From Clostridiaceae bacterium (GTDB lineage Bacteria > Bacillota > Clostridia > Lachnospirales > Lachnospiraceae): a stretch of DNA of 35,599 bases. The stretch spans positions 1-35,599 of the forward strand of contig JAJQGL010000014.1 in the NCBI GenBank assembly GCA_021200535.1. The letters run 5' to 3'. Below are positions 1 to 8,453 of the stretch, in pieces. A model generated the notes under the pieces. That model made no database searches. It saw nothing but the letters and a program-made list of their open reading frames with translations, and was not told the origin of the DNA. Made by a program: the position numbers and the translations under genes. Positions within the stretch are counted from its first letter, which is position 1, and each line of letters opens with the position of its first letter.

Positions 1-90
1 AAATGTTTGACATTATAGTATTAAAAGTAAAGGATTTTCGGACAGGGTTATAACGTTTACGCGATAACAAAAAGCCGCGTAAAAAGAAAA

Positions 91-126
91 AAGACCTTTA
101 AGCAGCGGGCTTAAGGGTCTTTTTTT
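91..126 (+). terminator. Rho-independent terminator of an upstream gene
   Basis: An 11-bp stem (AGACCTTTAAG at 92-102 with CTTAAGGGTCT at 110-120, one G-T pair) has a 7-nt loop and is followed by seven T. An A-rich stretch before it (81-91) would give a T-run on the other strand, so it may work in both directions. It probably ends a gene lying left of the window. Confidence 0.85.
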
Positions 127-153
127 GATATATAAAAAACACCGGGGATGGTA

Positions 154-299
154 TCCCCCCTAACGAACTCCTATAGGGCTGCAAACGATTTCAAAAAGAC
201 AGAAAAAAAGAGCGGTTACTTCCGTTCACCCGACTGCATTGCCCCGATTTACTCCCCCCTATCTCCTGCATGAAACGATATGGGCTGCAAACGATTTCA
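154..299. repeat. 18-bp direct repeat upstream of the sulfatase promoter
   Basis: GGGCTGCAAACGATTTCA occurs at 176-193 and again, identical, at 282-299. Each copy is preceded by TCCCCCCT (154-161 and 253-260), 22 and 29 bases before the 18-mer. Both copies lie upstream of the candidate -35 box at 338. That position fits binding sites of a transcriptional activator for the sulfatase-transporter operon, but no regulator gene is present in the window. This is inference. Confidence 0.6.
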
Positions 300-337
300 T
301 GATAACTGATTGCGATTTTAAAACCGGATTTGTATGA

Positions 338-366
338 TTGACTCAGGCTTTTGCAAAAGTTATATG
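338..366 (+). promoter_or_regulatory. Candidate sigma-A promoter of the sulfatase operon
   Basis: TTGACT (338-343) and TATATG (361-366) are separated by 17 bases. The -35 box is near consensus and the -10 box weaker, which would suit an activator-dependent promoter. It leaves an untranslated leader of about 80 bases before the sulfatase. Confidence 0.5.
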
Positions 367-451
367 CTCCAGTTAACACCGGTCCGCGTCCAGTCATTTA
401 AGGACACGGTATCCGTATAGAAAACAGCTTCAGCAAGGAGGATAGCAATCT

Positions 452-2743
452 ATGAAACAGAAAAAATTCACAGGCGTGACAGGCTACACAATAGCTGATA
501 CGCAATATCAATACGAAGAGAGCGACAAGACGCCGGAAGGCGCACCAAATATTGTCTATATTGTTTTAGATGATTTAGGCTTTGCCCAATTAGGCTGCTA
601 TGGATCAACAATCCATACCCCAAATCTGGATAAGTTAGCAAACGAAGGGCTTCGCTACAACAATTTCCACACCACAGCAATCTGCTCCGCAACAAGGGCA
701 TCCCTGCTGACAGGTATGAACCACCATACGGCAGGCATCTGCGGCGTAGTAGAACATATGACAGGATGTGACAATGGAATCGGGCATCTGCATAAAGATT
801 GCGCGACACTGGCAGAAATCCTCAAAGAATATGATTACGGAACTTACGCAGTGGGTAAATGGCATCTGACCGATATTTCGGAAACTACCGAAGCAGGCCC
901 TTTTGAAAACTGGCCTTTAGGAAAAGGCTTCGATAAATATTACGGATTCCTCCATGCACAAATGGATCAGTTCCACCCAAGACTATTCCGGGATAACAGC
1001 CCTGTAGAACAGCCAAAACTGCCGGAAGAAGGATATCATTTTTCCGAGGATATCACAGACAATGCGATTAAATATATTTATCATCAGCATGCCGCATATC
1101 CTGAAAAACCTTTCTTCCTGTATGTCGCATATGGTGCGATGCACACGCCGCACCATGCACCGCAGGAATACATTGACAAATATAAAGGAAAATTTGACGA
1201 CGGCTGGGATGCCGCACGCCAAAAATGGTTTGCACGGCAAAAAGAGCTTGGCGTCATTCCACAGGACGCTGAACTGACGGAGAGAAATGAATTTGTGCAG
1301 CCGTGGGAAACGCTAAGCGAGAAGCAAAAAAAGACAGCCGCTCGCTATATGGAAGCATTTGCCGGAATGTTAGAACATACTGACGCCCAGATCGGACGGC
1401 TGCTTGATTATCTGGAGGAAATCCACGAGCTTGACAATACTGTAGTCGTGTTCCTGTCAGATAACGGAGCAAGCGCAGAAGGCGGAACCGAAGGAAGCAT
1501 TAATAATTTCCGCAAATTTGCCGGAGCATCCATTGAGGATGCGGAAGAAGAGGCAGACTATGTCCTGTCCCGTCTGGATGATATCGGAACGCCGCGGGCA
1601 TTTAACCATTACCCCATCGGCTGGGCGCATGCCGGAAACACACCATTTCCATGGTATAAAATATTCACCTACTCCGGCGGCGTAAAAGATCCCTTGATCA
1701 TCCGGTATCCAAAGCTGATAAAGGATGCAGGCAGCGTCCGAAGCCAGTACCATCATGTGTCGGACATCACGCCTACGATGTTAGACATCATTGGGGTGAA
1801 AAAACCGGAATATATCAAAGGAGAGCATCAAAGACCATTTCAGGGAATCAGCTTAAAATATACATTTGCTGACGGCAGCGAAAAAGACCGCCGGCATGTG
1901 CAATATTATGAAATGCTCGGAAACCGCGCAATTTATAAGGATGGCTGGAAAGCGATTGTCAATCATTCGCGCAATGCTGATTTGGGCGAAACCTTTGAAG
2001 CTGACGTCTGGGAACTATATCACGTAGCAAAGGATTATTCGGAAAGCCGCAATGTAGCCGGGCAATATCCTGAAAAAGTCAGGGAGCTGGAACGGGAATG
2101 GCTGATCGAAGCATCTGCGGCAGGTGTATTCCCAATGTTCAATGGGACAATGTATGGCTCTGAAAAAGCAAATGATATGTTTAACCATTCGATTCGAAGA
2201 AAGGAACGCTTTGATGTCTATGAAAACATCCTGGAGCCGTTTGACCTGATCCGCGGACTGCATAGCGAACTCAACGAAAATTCCCACATCATCCGCGCCG
2301 AACTGACCAGAGAAAACACAGCACAGCAAGGCGTTATCATTGCAATGGGAAATTACCACGGAGGATTTAGCCTGTATATTAAAAACAACCGCCTAAAGTA
2401 CACCTATAACTGCGGAAGCCAGTATTACTATGAAGCGGAATCCTGCAGCGAGCTGCCTGCCGGAAAGGTGAACGTGGAATATCGTTTTAAAGTGAAAAAG
2501 AAATCCGCAGTTGCCGAGCTGTTTATTAACGGAGAAAAAACAGCAGAAACCACAATCCCATCCCTAAACTACTTTGTAGACTTTATTACAACAGTCGGAG
2601 CAAATAAAAATACTCCGGTCGCACCAATGGATTATCAGTCGCCATTCACATTTGAAGGAAAACTCGAAAAAGTTTCCGTTTTGGTTGATGGGCATGTTAC
2701 TTCACAGGAAAAGGAATTAGAAGCATTCTTCAAGGCGGATTAA
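452..2743 (+). CDS. Cys-type arylsulfatase, cytoplasmic (S1 family)
   Basis: It hydrolyses sulfate esters. The alkaline-phosphatase-like sulfatase fold starts at about residue 32, with metal-binding Asp40-Asp41, and the formylglycine motif is CSATR at residues 78-82 (Cys78). A later SDNGA motif fits the second half of the metal site. CxAxR with Cys fits maturation by an anaerobic radical-SAM sulfatase-maturating enzyme, which is not encoded here. There is no signal peptide or lipobox, so it should act in the cytosol. At 763 aa it is longer than a bare sulfatase (about 500 aa); residues from about 600 look like a beta-rich LamG-like domain. The N-terminal half resembles large arylsulfatases such as mycobacterial and pseudomonad AtsA (subfamily S1_4 suspected). 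An AAGGAGG site precedes the ATG. It is first in an operon with an ABC importer. The substrate is unknown. Confidence 0.93.
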   Translation: MKQKKFTGVTGYTIADTQYQYEESDKTPEGAPNIVYIVLDDLGFAQLGCYGSTIHTPNLDKLANEGLRYNNFHTTAICSATRASLLTGMNHHTAGICGVVEHMTGCDNGIGHLHKDCATLAEILKEYDYGTYAVGKWHLTDISETTEAGPFENWPLGKGFDKYYGFLHAQMDQFHPRLFRDNSPVEQPKLPEEGYHFSEDITDNAIKYIYHQHAAYPEKPFFLYVAYGAMHTPHHAPQEYIDKYKGKFDDGWDAARQKWFARQKELGVIPQDAELTERNEFVQPWETLSEKQKKTAARYMEAFAGMLEHTDAQIGRLLDYLEEIHELDNTVVVFLSDNGASAEGGTEGSINNFRKFAGASIEDAEEEADYVLSRLDDIGTPRAFNHYPIGWAHAGNTPFPWYKIFTYSGGVKDPLIIRYPKLIKDAGSVRSQYHHVSDITPTMLDIIGVKKPEYIKGEHQRPFQGISLKYTFADGSEKDRRHVQYYEMLGNRAIYKDGWKAIVNHSRNADLGETFEADVWELYHVAKDYSESRNVAGQYPEKVRELEREWLIEASAAGVFPMFNGTMYGSEKANDMFNHSIRRKERFDVYENILEPFDLIRGLHSELNENSHIIRAELTRENTAQQGVIIAMGNYHGGFSLYIKNNRLKYTYNCGSQYYYEAESCSELPAGKVNVEYRFKVKKKSAVAELFINGEKTAETTIPSLNYFVDFITTVGANKNTPVAPMDYQSPFTFEGKLEKVSVLVDGHVTSQEKELEAFFKAD

Positions 2744-2781
2744 AAAATATACGGATGCTTCCAAAAACAGGAGGAGAGATT

Positions 2782-3819
2782 ATGAAACAATTCAAAGCAA
2801 TCAAAAAAGGCATAGCATTGGTCAGCACAGCGGCGCTGCTCCTGACCGGCTGCGGCACAGGGGACAGCACATCATCTTCCACTGACAGCGCTGGCTCTGA
2901 TGTCGAAACCGTTCAATTCGGAGCTATGTCCGCTGATATGACCCAGTGGATTACCATTGTAGACCAAAATACCGGAATTTTTGCAGAGCATGGCCTTGCG
3001 CTGGAAACGACAGAATTTGCCATGGGAATCAATGCAGTTGACTCCATGGCATTGGGACAGATTGATATTTGCTGCACAGCGGATTATGCCGGAATCAACC
3101 GCATTGGAAACGCATCAGAAAATACCAATTTACGTTATCTTGCAGGATATAACACTTCCAGCGAGACTACGAAGCTATATGTAAATCCGGATATCATAAA
3201 GGAGGCTTCCGATCTGGAAGGCGCTACTGTTATTTCAATCAGCGGCACAGTATATGATTACTGGTATGATAAGCTTTTTGAGTATTACGGAATTGACAGG
3301 AGCAGTGTAGAAATTGCTACCGTCACCAGCGCTTCCGAAGCGGCAGCATTAGCGGCAGCAGACGGAGACGGCGCAGCTTATTGGTCATCACCCGGCGGTA
3401 TTGGATACCAGCTTGAAGAATATGGCTGGGTAGACCTTTTAACTCTGGCGGATATTGATGTAACCCTTTCGGCTCTTTTAAATGTCAGCAGTGAATTTGC
3501 ACAGGAGCATCCGGATGCTGCAGTCAAATTTCTGGAAGCATGGCAGGAAACCATTGACTATATCTATGATCATGAAGATGAAGTTGCAGAATGGCTGTAT
3601 GATGCAACAGGCAAGGATAAGGAGCTGTTTAAGGAAGTATTGGAAAACAACAACTATGGTTTGAGTTTTACACAGGAAACATATGACGACCTGGCCTCAA
3701 TCAACGCCTGGTGCCTCGAAAACGGCAACTACGATGCAGAATTTGACGTGAAGGATTACCTTTCCCTTGACGCCCTGACGGAAGCCTTTCCTGACCAGGT
3801 TACATATATTGCTGAGTAA
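2782..3819 (+). CDS. ABC transporter substrate-binding lipoprotein (NitT/TauT, SsuA-like)
   Basis: This is the extracellular ligand-binding component of the importer encoded by the next two genes. The N-terminus is a lipoprotein signal peptide: Lys-rich start, hydrophobic stretch and lipobox LLTGC with Cys24, then a Ser/Thr/Gly-rich tether. The rest fits the NMT1/SsuA-TauA periplasmic-binding fold (the family binds sulfonates, taurine, nitrate, sulfate esters or thiamine precursors). I place the start at 2782 because GAGGAG lies at 2771-2776; an in-frame ATG at 2755 lacks a good site. The gene follows the sulfatase stop by 38 bases, so an organosulfur ligand is the natural inference. The ligand cannot be read from the sequence. 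Confidence 0.9.
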   Translation: MKQFKAIKKGIALVSTAALLLTGCGTGDSTSSSTDSAGSDVETVQFGAMSADMTQWITIVDQNTGIFAEHGLALETTEFAMGINAVDSMALGQIDICCTADYAGINRIGNASENTNLRYLAGYNTSSETTKLYVNPDIIKEASDLEGATVISISGTVYDYWYDKLFEYYGIDRSSVEIATVTSASEAAALAAADGDGAAYWSSPGGIGYQLEEYGWVDLLTLADIDVTLSALLNVSSEFAQEHPDAAVKFLEAWQETIDYIYDHEDEVAEWLYDATGKDKELFKEVLENNNYGLSFTQETYDDLASINAWCLENGNYDAEFDVKDYLSLDALTEAFPDQVTYIAE

Positions 3820-3864
3820 CAAAGAAGAACGAAAGGTTATGCAGAAATAGAAATGAGGATTCCT

Positions 3865-4641
3865 ATGAAAGAAACACTTATAAACTTATTTAAATTAATT
3901 GCCAAAAGCGGAATCGTGACATGGATTTTTTTACTGCTGATCTGGCAAATTGCATCCCTCTTTAATACGCCGGATTTTTTGCCCGGACCGCTAAACACAT
4001 GGAATGGGTTTCTTGAGATTGTCCAAACAGGGGCGTTGTGGGAGGATATCGCCATCAGCCTGCAGAGAATTGCAATCGGCTGGGTAAGGGGCATTTTGAT
4101 CGCAGTCCCTCTCGGGCTTTTGATCGGGCAGTTCAAAACCATCCGCTGGCTTTTGGAACCATTTATCAACTTTTTCCGCTTTGTGCCGGCAATCGGTTTT
4201 CTGACACTATTTCTAATGTGGTTCGGTGTTGGCGAAGAGTCAAAGCTGGTTCTGATTACCTACGCAACCATTTTCCCGGTCGTGATTAACACGGTTGCAG
4301 GTGTCGCTTCTGTTGATCCCGTAAAGTATCAGGCAGCAGAATCCCTTGGCGCATCCAGGCTGCAAACCTTTTTCACCGTCACCATACCGGCAACCGTGCC
4401 AGGTATTTTTACCGGTATCCGTTTGGGCTTAAGCAGTGCGATTATCTCAATCGTCAGCGCCGAGATGCTGGCTGCTAATTCCGGCCTTGGGTATCTGATT
4501 TACACTTCCCGCTTATACTACCGGACAGACTGGATTTTTACCGGAATCATTGTACTGGGACTGATCGGCTTTCTTGCCGACAAAGTGCTTCGGATGCTCG
4601 GAAACCACATGTTCCGCCATTACGGCGTTGTGAACCAATAA
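3865..4641 (+). CDS. ABC transporter permease (SsuC/TauC-like)
   Basis: This is the membrane channel subunit, about six transmembrane helices and 258 aa, of the usual length for the BPD-transporter family. The cytoplasmic EAA loop that docks the ATPase is visible as [10 protein letters not shown] followed by a Pro-Gly-Ile-x-x-Gly segment in the C-terminal half. I prefer the ATG at 3865 because GAGGA lies five bases upstream; an ATG at 3853 has only a distant GAAAGG. It lies 45 bases after the lipoprotein gene and 53 bases before the ATPase gene. With them it makes a complete importer. Confidence 0.92.
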   Translation: MKETLINLFKLIAKSGIVTWIFLLLIWQIASLFNTPDFLPGPLNTWNGFLEIVQTGALWEDIAISLQRIAIGWVRGILIAVPLGLLIGQFKTIRWLLEPFINFFRFVPAIGFLTLFLMWFGVGEESKLVLITYATIFPVVINTVAGVASVDPVKYQAAESLGASRLQTFFTVTIPATVPGIFTGIRLGLSSAIISIVSAEMLAANSGLGYLIYTSRLYYRTDWIFTGIIVLGLIGFLADKVLRMLGNHMFRHYGVVNQ

Positions 4642-4694
4642 AGGGAAAAAAGGTAGTTTATGCATATTATTGTTATAGGAAAGGAAATCGCATT

Positions 4695-5636
4695 ATGAGT
4701 GGAAAAAAAACAAACGCTGCCGCAAAAGCTGAAGGAGGCAATATGGCAAAGCAGAACGAAGCAAAAGGCAAAAGCCGCCCAACAAAGGTCAGGGTGGAAA
4801 ATTTAAATAAACAGTACGAAGAAGCAAAAAAAGGGCTGTTATTTTCCAAAAACATCAATCCATCGGCAATCTTTGCAGACGATACGAACGGTTATGTCTT
4901 AAAAGATATTAATCTGGAAATAAAAGAAGGGGATTTCTATATTTTTCTCGGTGCAAGCGGCTGCGGCAAATCAACGCTCCTCAACATTATAGCAGGATTT
5001 TTAGGCGCCACAGAAGGAAGGGTTTTGCTGGACGGCGAAGAAATCAAAAAACCGGGGCCGGAGCGGGGTGTTGTATTCCAAAGCGCAGATTCCGCGATTT
5101 TCCCATGGCTGACGGTAGAAAAAAATGTAGCATACGGTCTGAAGGTGCAGCATATGGATAAAAAAACAAGAAAACGGGTTGCTGCAGACGCGATTGCACT
5201 GGTTGGGCTGGCAGGACACGAAAAAAAATTCCCTTCCGAGCTCTCAGGCGGCATGAAGCAAAGAGTACAGATTGCACGAAGCATTGCAAGCAATCCCGAA
5301 GTTTTGATTATGGATGAACCTTTTGGCGCACTGGATGCCCAGACAAGGAGAACCCTGCAGGATGAGCTGATCAATATCTGGAAGAAAACCGGAAAAACCA
5401 TATTATTTGTCACACACGACCTGCAGGAGGCCGTTTATCTCGGACAGAAAATCTGCATCTTTTCCGCAGCGCCAAACGCCGGTATTGCCTACAAGGTAGA
5501 TGTGCCATTTGCCTATCCGCGAGATATGGATGAGCCGGAAATAGCTGATTTCACAAAGGAAATCCATGAAAAGCTGGATACGGCAATCAACGCACACGGA
5601 AAAGAGCCGGTAGATAAATCGGCAGTTTCCATATAA
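4695..5636 (+). CDS. ABC transporter ATP-binding protein (SsuB/TauB-like)
   Basis: This ATPase subunit drives the importer. All nucleotide-binding motifs are present in order: Walker [11 protein letters not shown]-loop Gln in FQSADS, signature LSGGMKQR, Walker B LIMDEP followed by the D-loop FGALD, and the H-loop His in VTHDLQEA. The 313 aa include an unusual Lys/Ala-rich N-terminal extension. The start is uncertain: the ATG at 4695 has AAGGAA eight bases upstream, while the ATG at 4743 has a perfect AAGGAGG four bases upstream and gives a more typical N-terminus. Between strand beta1 and the Walker A there is a short insert (about residues 35-60). It is the last gene of the operon; a terminator follows. 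Confidence 0.93.
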   Translation: MSGKKTNAAAKAEGGNMAKQNEAKGKSRPTKVRVENLNKQYEEAKKGLLFSKNINPSAIFADDTNGYVLKDINLEIKEGDFYIFLGASGCGKSTLLNIIAGFLGATEGRVLLDGEEIKKPGPERGVVFQSADSAIFPWLTVEKNVAYGLKVQHMDKKTRKRVAADAIALVGLAGHEKKFPSELSGGMKQRVQIARSIASNPEVLIMDEPFGALDAQTRRTLQDELINIWKKTGKTILFVTHDLQEAVYLGQKICIFSAAPNAGIAYKVDVPFAYPRDMDEPEIADFTKEIHEKLDTAINAHGKEPVDKSAVSI

Positions 5637-5645
5637 AACCAATTC

Positions 5646-5692
5646 GATCAGGGCAGCAAAAGCCGGGCCGGCTTTTACACCCTGATCTTTTT
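5646..5692 (+). terminator. Terminator of the sulfatase-ABC operon
   Basis: The outer stem GATCAGGG (5646-5653) pairs with CCCTGATC (5680-5687), and the inner stem AAAAGCCGG (5658-5666) pairs with CCGGCTTTT (5668-5676). Five T follow. It lies between two convergent genes. The T-run is only on the plus strand, so it mainly ends the ABC operon. Confidence 0.9.
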
Positions 5693-5695
5693 AAA

Positions 5696-7153
5696 TTACT
5701 GCAGACGCATCCGGTAAACAACCGGCTTGTCGCTGTCAACAAACGGCGCATGGATAATCATCTGATCTGCCTCTCTGGTATACTCCGGCTTCTGGTCATA
5801 TCCCAATGCCGTAAATTCTGTGATAATTCCATGGAAGTCCTTGCTTTCCTCTCCCATACTCTTTACAATCACATCCTCGCCATGCTGCTGCATCGGAATA
5901 ATATAAATGCAGTCTCCCTTGCAGGTAAAACGCACATCCGTAGAGTCAAAATCTTTTCTGCCCTCTTCGGAGAACATTCCCTCGACAACCTCTGTGTTTC
6001 CCTCTGCCTGGACACGCCATGGATGCGTATCATAAATCGCTTCTCCGTTGACTTCCATCCACTCGCCGATCTCTGTCAAAAGCTTTACCTCTTCCTCACA
6101 GATTGTTCCATCTGCCTTCGGTCCGACATTCAGAAGGAGACAGCCATTTTTGCTGACAATATCTACCAGATCCTGCAGGATATCCTTTGTTGTTTTAAAT
6201 CGGTTCTGTTCTGTATAACACCATGAATTAAAAGCCATGGAGGTATCGGCCTGCCAGTAAAATGGCTTGGCATCCGAAAAATGACCTCTTTCCATATCTA
6301 AAATGCCGGTTCCCAGCATCATTGCGTCATGCTTGTAAGAAATCCCTACTTCCTTTCCCCACTCAAGGCCGCGGTTATAATAATATGCAGCAAATTTCAT
6401 CAGATATGGCTTCACACTCTCATGCTGAATCCACCAGTCAAAGTAAACCATGGACGGCTGATACTTCTCAACCAGTTCACAATTTCTTGCCAGCCAGTCC
6501 TCCAAAAAATCCTGCGGCGGAGCCGGGCTGAACAAATCCTGGTTATCCGGCTCCGGCATAGACGGATAATAAAAATCCCCTAACTGCATAGGATCTTTGA
6601 CGTCACTTTCAAACTCCTTTCCATGGCCAAAAAAGAACGCATGCTCGACGCGGTGGTTGGATTCACAGAATACCATTCCCGCATCCTGAATAGCTTCCCT
6701 GAGCTCACCCAGCACATCCCGCTTCATCGCCTTTTTGACAACCGTCCACTCGCTAATCTCCGAATCATACATCTGAAATCCATCGTGATGCTCCGCCACC
6801 GGCATAACGTAGCGCGCACCCGCCTTCTTAAAAAGCTTCACCCACTCCTTCGGCTCAAATTTAGGTGCCGTAAACATCGGAATAAAATCCTTGTACCCAA
6901 ATTCCGTGTGATCTCCAAACGTCTTTCGATGGTGCTCCCACTCATCCATGCTCTGTATGTACATGTTTCTGGAATACCATTCATTGCGGAACGCCGGCAC
7001 ACTGAAAAGCCCCCAGTGAATAAAAATGCCAAATTTTGCATTCCGAAACCATTTCGGTGCTTCATAGTCTGAAAAAGAAAGCCAGTCCGGCTTATATGGT
7101 CCCTTTGCAATTACATCATCCACAATTTTCAAATATTTTTCCTGCACTGTCAT
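5696..7153 (-). CDS. Alpha-L-fucosidase (GH29)
   Basis: It removes terminal alpha-L-fucose from glycans with retention of configuration. The GH29 N-terminal signature is clear (PKWFRNAKFGIFIHWG at 33-48, then NEWYSRNMY), as are the His-rich strand VAEHHDGFQMYDS and the nucleophile motif MVYFDWW with Asp239. The length of 485 aa is normal for the catalytic barrel plus a C-terminal beta domain. No signal peptide is visible, so the enzyme should work inside the cell on imported fucosides. GGAGG lies upstream of the ATG. It is convergent with the sulfatase-transporter operon and only 44 bases downstream of trhP on the same strand, so it may be read through from that operon or use a weak promoter at 7195-7224. 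Confidence 0.95.
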   Translation of the reverse strand: MTVQEKYLKIVDDVIAKGPYKPDWLSFSDYEAPKWFRNAKFGIFIHWGLFSVPAFRNEWYSRNMYIQSMDEWEHHRKTFGDHTEFGYKDFIPMFTAPKFEPKEWVKLFKKAGARYVMPVAEHHDGFQMYDSEISEWTVVKKAMKRDVLGELREAIQDAGMVFCESNHRVEHAFFFGHGKEFESDVKDPMQLGDFYYPSMPEPDNQDLFSPAPPQDFLEDWLARNCELVEKYQPSMVYFDWWIQHESVKPYLMKFAAYYYNRGLEWGKEVGISYKHDAMMLGTGILDMERGHFSDAKPFYWQADTSMAFNSWCYTEQNRFKTTKDILQDLVDIVSKNGCLLLNVGPKADGTICEEEVKLLTEIGEWMEVNGEAIYDTHPWRVQAEGNTEVVEGMFSEEGRKDFDSTDVRFTCKGDCIYIIPMQQHGEDVIVKSMGEESKDFHGIITEFTALGYDQKPEYTREADQMIIHAPFVDSDKPVVYRMRLQ

Positions 7154-7194
7154 GCTTTTTTATCCTCCATTCCTTTTAATTCCCGCCTGTTATT

Positions 7195-7224
7195 ATTTTA
7201 ATTCTTTTCCTGTACTCTCAGCAA
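7195..7224 (-). promoter_or_regulatory. Weak candidate promoter for the fucosidase gene
   Basis: On the minus strand TTGCTG (7219-7224) and TAAAAT (7195-7200) are 18 bases apart. The -35 box is poor and lies in the 3' end of trhP. It is the only plausible promoter that I found in front of the fucosidase gene. Confidence 0.25.
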
Positions 7225-8436
7225 ATCCATAGGTTCCGGCGTACTGCTGAACCGAACAGAAAACTTCTGCTGCGGATGGGGACAGCTCTCGATCTGTTTC
7301 CCCTTCTCATCGCACATTCCCTCTACTGTCACGGATACATTCCGGCCATCCGGCTTCATAATCTCCACCGTGTCCCCCACACTGAATTTATTTCTCTGCT
7401 CCATCGCCACATACCCCGCCCCATCCGCTTCTCCTGCAAGTCCAAGATAGGTATACGCTTTGACATATGTGTTGTTATCATAAATCTGCGCTTCATGTGT
7501 CGCAGGACCATAGAAAAAGCCTGTCGTATATTGACGATAGGTACACTTTGAAATCTCTTCCATATAATACGCTTTTCGGGATTCATAAACCTGCGGAGAC
7601 GTAAAATAATCATCAATCGCCTGCCGGTAGGTTCTTGCAACCGCCGCCACATAGAGCGCCGTTTTCATCCTGCCCTCAATCTTAAAACTGTCAATTCCTG
7701 CATTTACCAAATCCGGTATATGCCCGATCATGCACAAATCCTTTGAGTTAAAAATATAGGTTCCCCGATCGTTCTCCTCAACCGGAAGATATTCTCCGGG
7801 ACGGTTCTCTTCCATAATATAGTATTTCCAGCGGCAGGGATGCGTACATGCCCCCAGATTTGCATCACGTCCGGTAAAATAATTGCTGAGCAGACAGCGC
7901 CCCGAATACGAAATGCACATAGCGCCGTGAATAAATGTCTCGATCTCCAAATCATCCGGAATGTTTTCCCTGATTTCCCGAATTTCCTGAATCGACAGCT
8001 CTCTTGCCGACACAACACGCTTTGCGCCCAATCCGTGCCAAAACTGATAGGTTGCATAGTTTACATTGTTGCTCTGCGTGCTGATGTGCACCTCTATCTC
8101 CGGACAGATCTCCGCCGCCGCGGAAAACACACCCGGATCCGAAATAATGAGTGCATCCGGCTGCAGTTCCTTCAACTCCCGGAAATATTTCCGGACTCCC
8201 TCCAAATCCCTGTTATGCGCAGTAATATTTGCCGTAACAAAAACCCGCTTTCCATGTGCATGGGCAAATTGAATACCCTCTGCCATCTCTTCCATCGAAA
8301 AATTTTTTGCTTTGGCGCGAAGTCCATACATCTCTCCGCCAATATAAACTGCATCTGCGCCATAGCGCACTGCCACCTTCAATACCTCCAGATTACTCGC
8401 AGGCACCAGAAGCTCTGGTTTTCCATTTTCTAACAT
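7198..8436 (-). CDS. trhP: U32 peptidase-family protein, tRNA 5-hydroxyuridine synthesis (TrhP/YrrO type)
   Basis: U32-family proteins of this type (YrrO in Bacillus, TrhP/YegQ in E. coli) hydroxylate U34 of tRNAs read by NNU-family codons. The sequence begins ELLVPASNLEVLKVAVRYG and carries the U32 signature with clustered cysteines (IETFIHGAMCISYSGRC, then LGACTHPC). The start at 8436 has GGAGG six bases upstream; an in-frame GTG at 8454 overlaps the stop of trmR. It follows trmR directly, as in Bacillus yrrM-yrrN-yrrO, but only one of the two Bacillus paralogues is here. TrmR methylates the ho5U made by this enzyme to mo5U, which makes the pairing a complete two-step pathway. Older annotations call it a collagenase-like protease. 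Confidence 0.88.
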   Translation of the reverse strand: MLENGKPELLVPASNLEVLKVAVRYGADAVYIGGEMYGLRAKAKNFSMEEMAEGIQFAHAHGKRVFVTANITAHNRDLEGVRKYFRELKELQPDALIISDPGVFSAAAEICPEIEVHISTQSNNVNYATYQFWHGLGAKRVVSARELSIQEIREIRENIPDDLEIETFIHGAMCISYSGRCLLSNYFTGRDANLGACTHPCRWKYYIMEENRPGEYLPVEENDRGTYIFNSKDLCMIGHIPDLVNAGIDSFKIEGRMKTALYVAAVARTYRQAIDDYFTSPQVYESRKAYYMEEISKCTYRQYTTGFFYGPATHEAQIYDNNTYVKAYTYLGLAGEADGAGYVAMEQRNKFSVGDTVEIMKPDGRNVSVTVEGMCDEKGKQIESCPHPQQKFSVRFSSTPEPMDLLRVQEKN

Positions 8437-8453
8437 GTTTTTCCTCCACCACA

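Larger units (their letters stand above)
127..451. other. Leader and regulatory spacer upstream of the sulfatase operon
   Basis: This spacer of about 325 bases holds no convincing gene. It contains a small GC hairpin (GGGGAT-GGT-ATCCCC, about 144-159), a direct repeat (176-193 and 282-299), a candidate promoter (338-366) and an AAGGAGG ribosome binding site just before the sulfatase start. A short minus-strand reading frame at 191-397 has no ribosome binding site or recognisable product. Confidence 0.6.

Noticed and set aside
144-159. Riboswitch upstream of the sulfatase gene
   Set aside because: Only a short GC hairpin is present, and it lies upstream of the candidate promoter. No known aptamer core is recognisable.
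191-397. Short minus-strand frame upstream of the sulfatase
   Set aside because: No ribosome binding site and no family resemblance; it overlaps the direct repeats and the candidate promoter.
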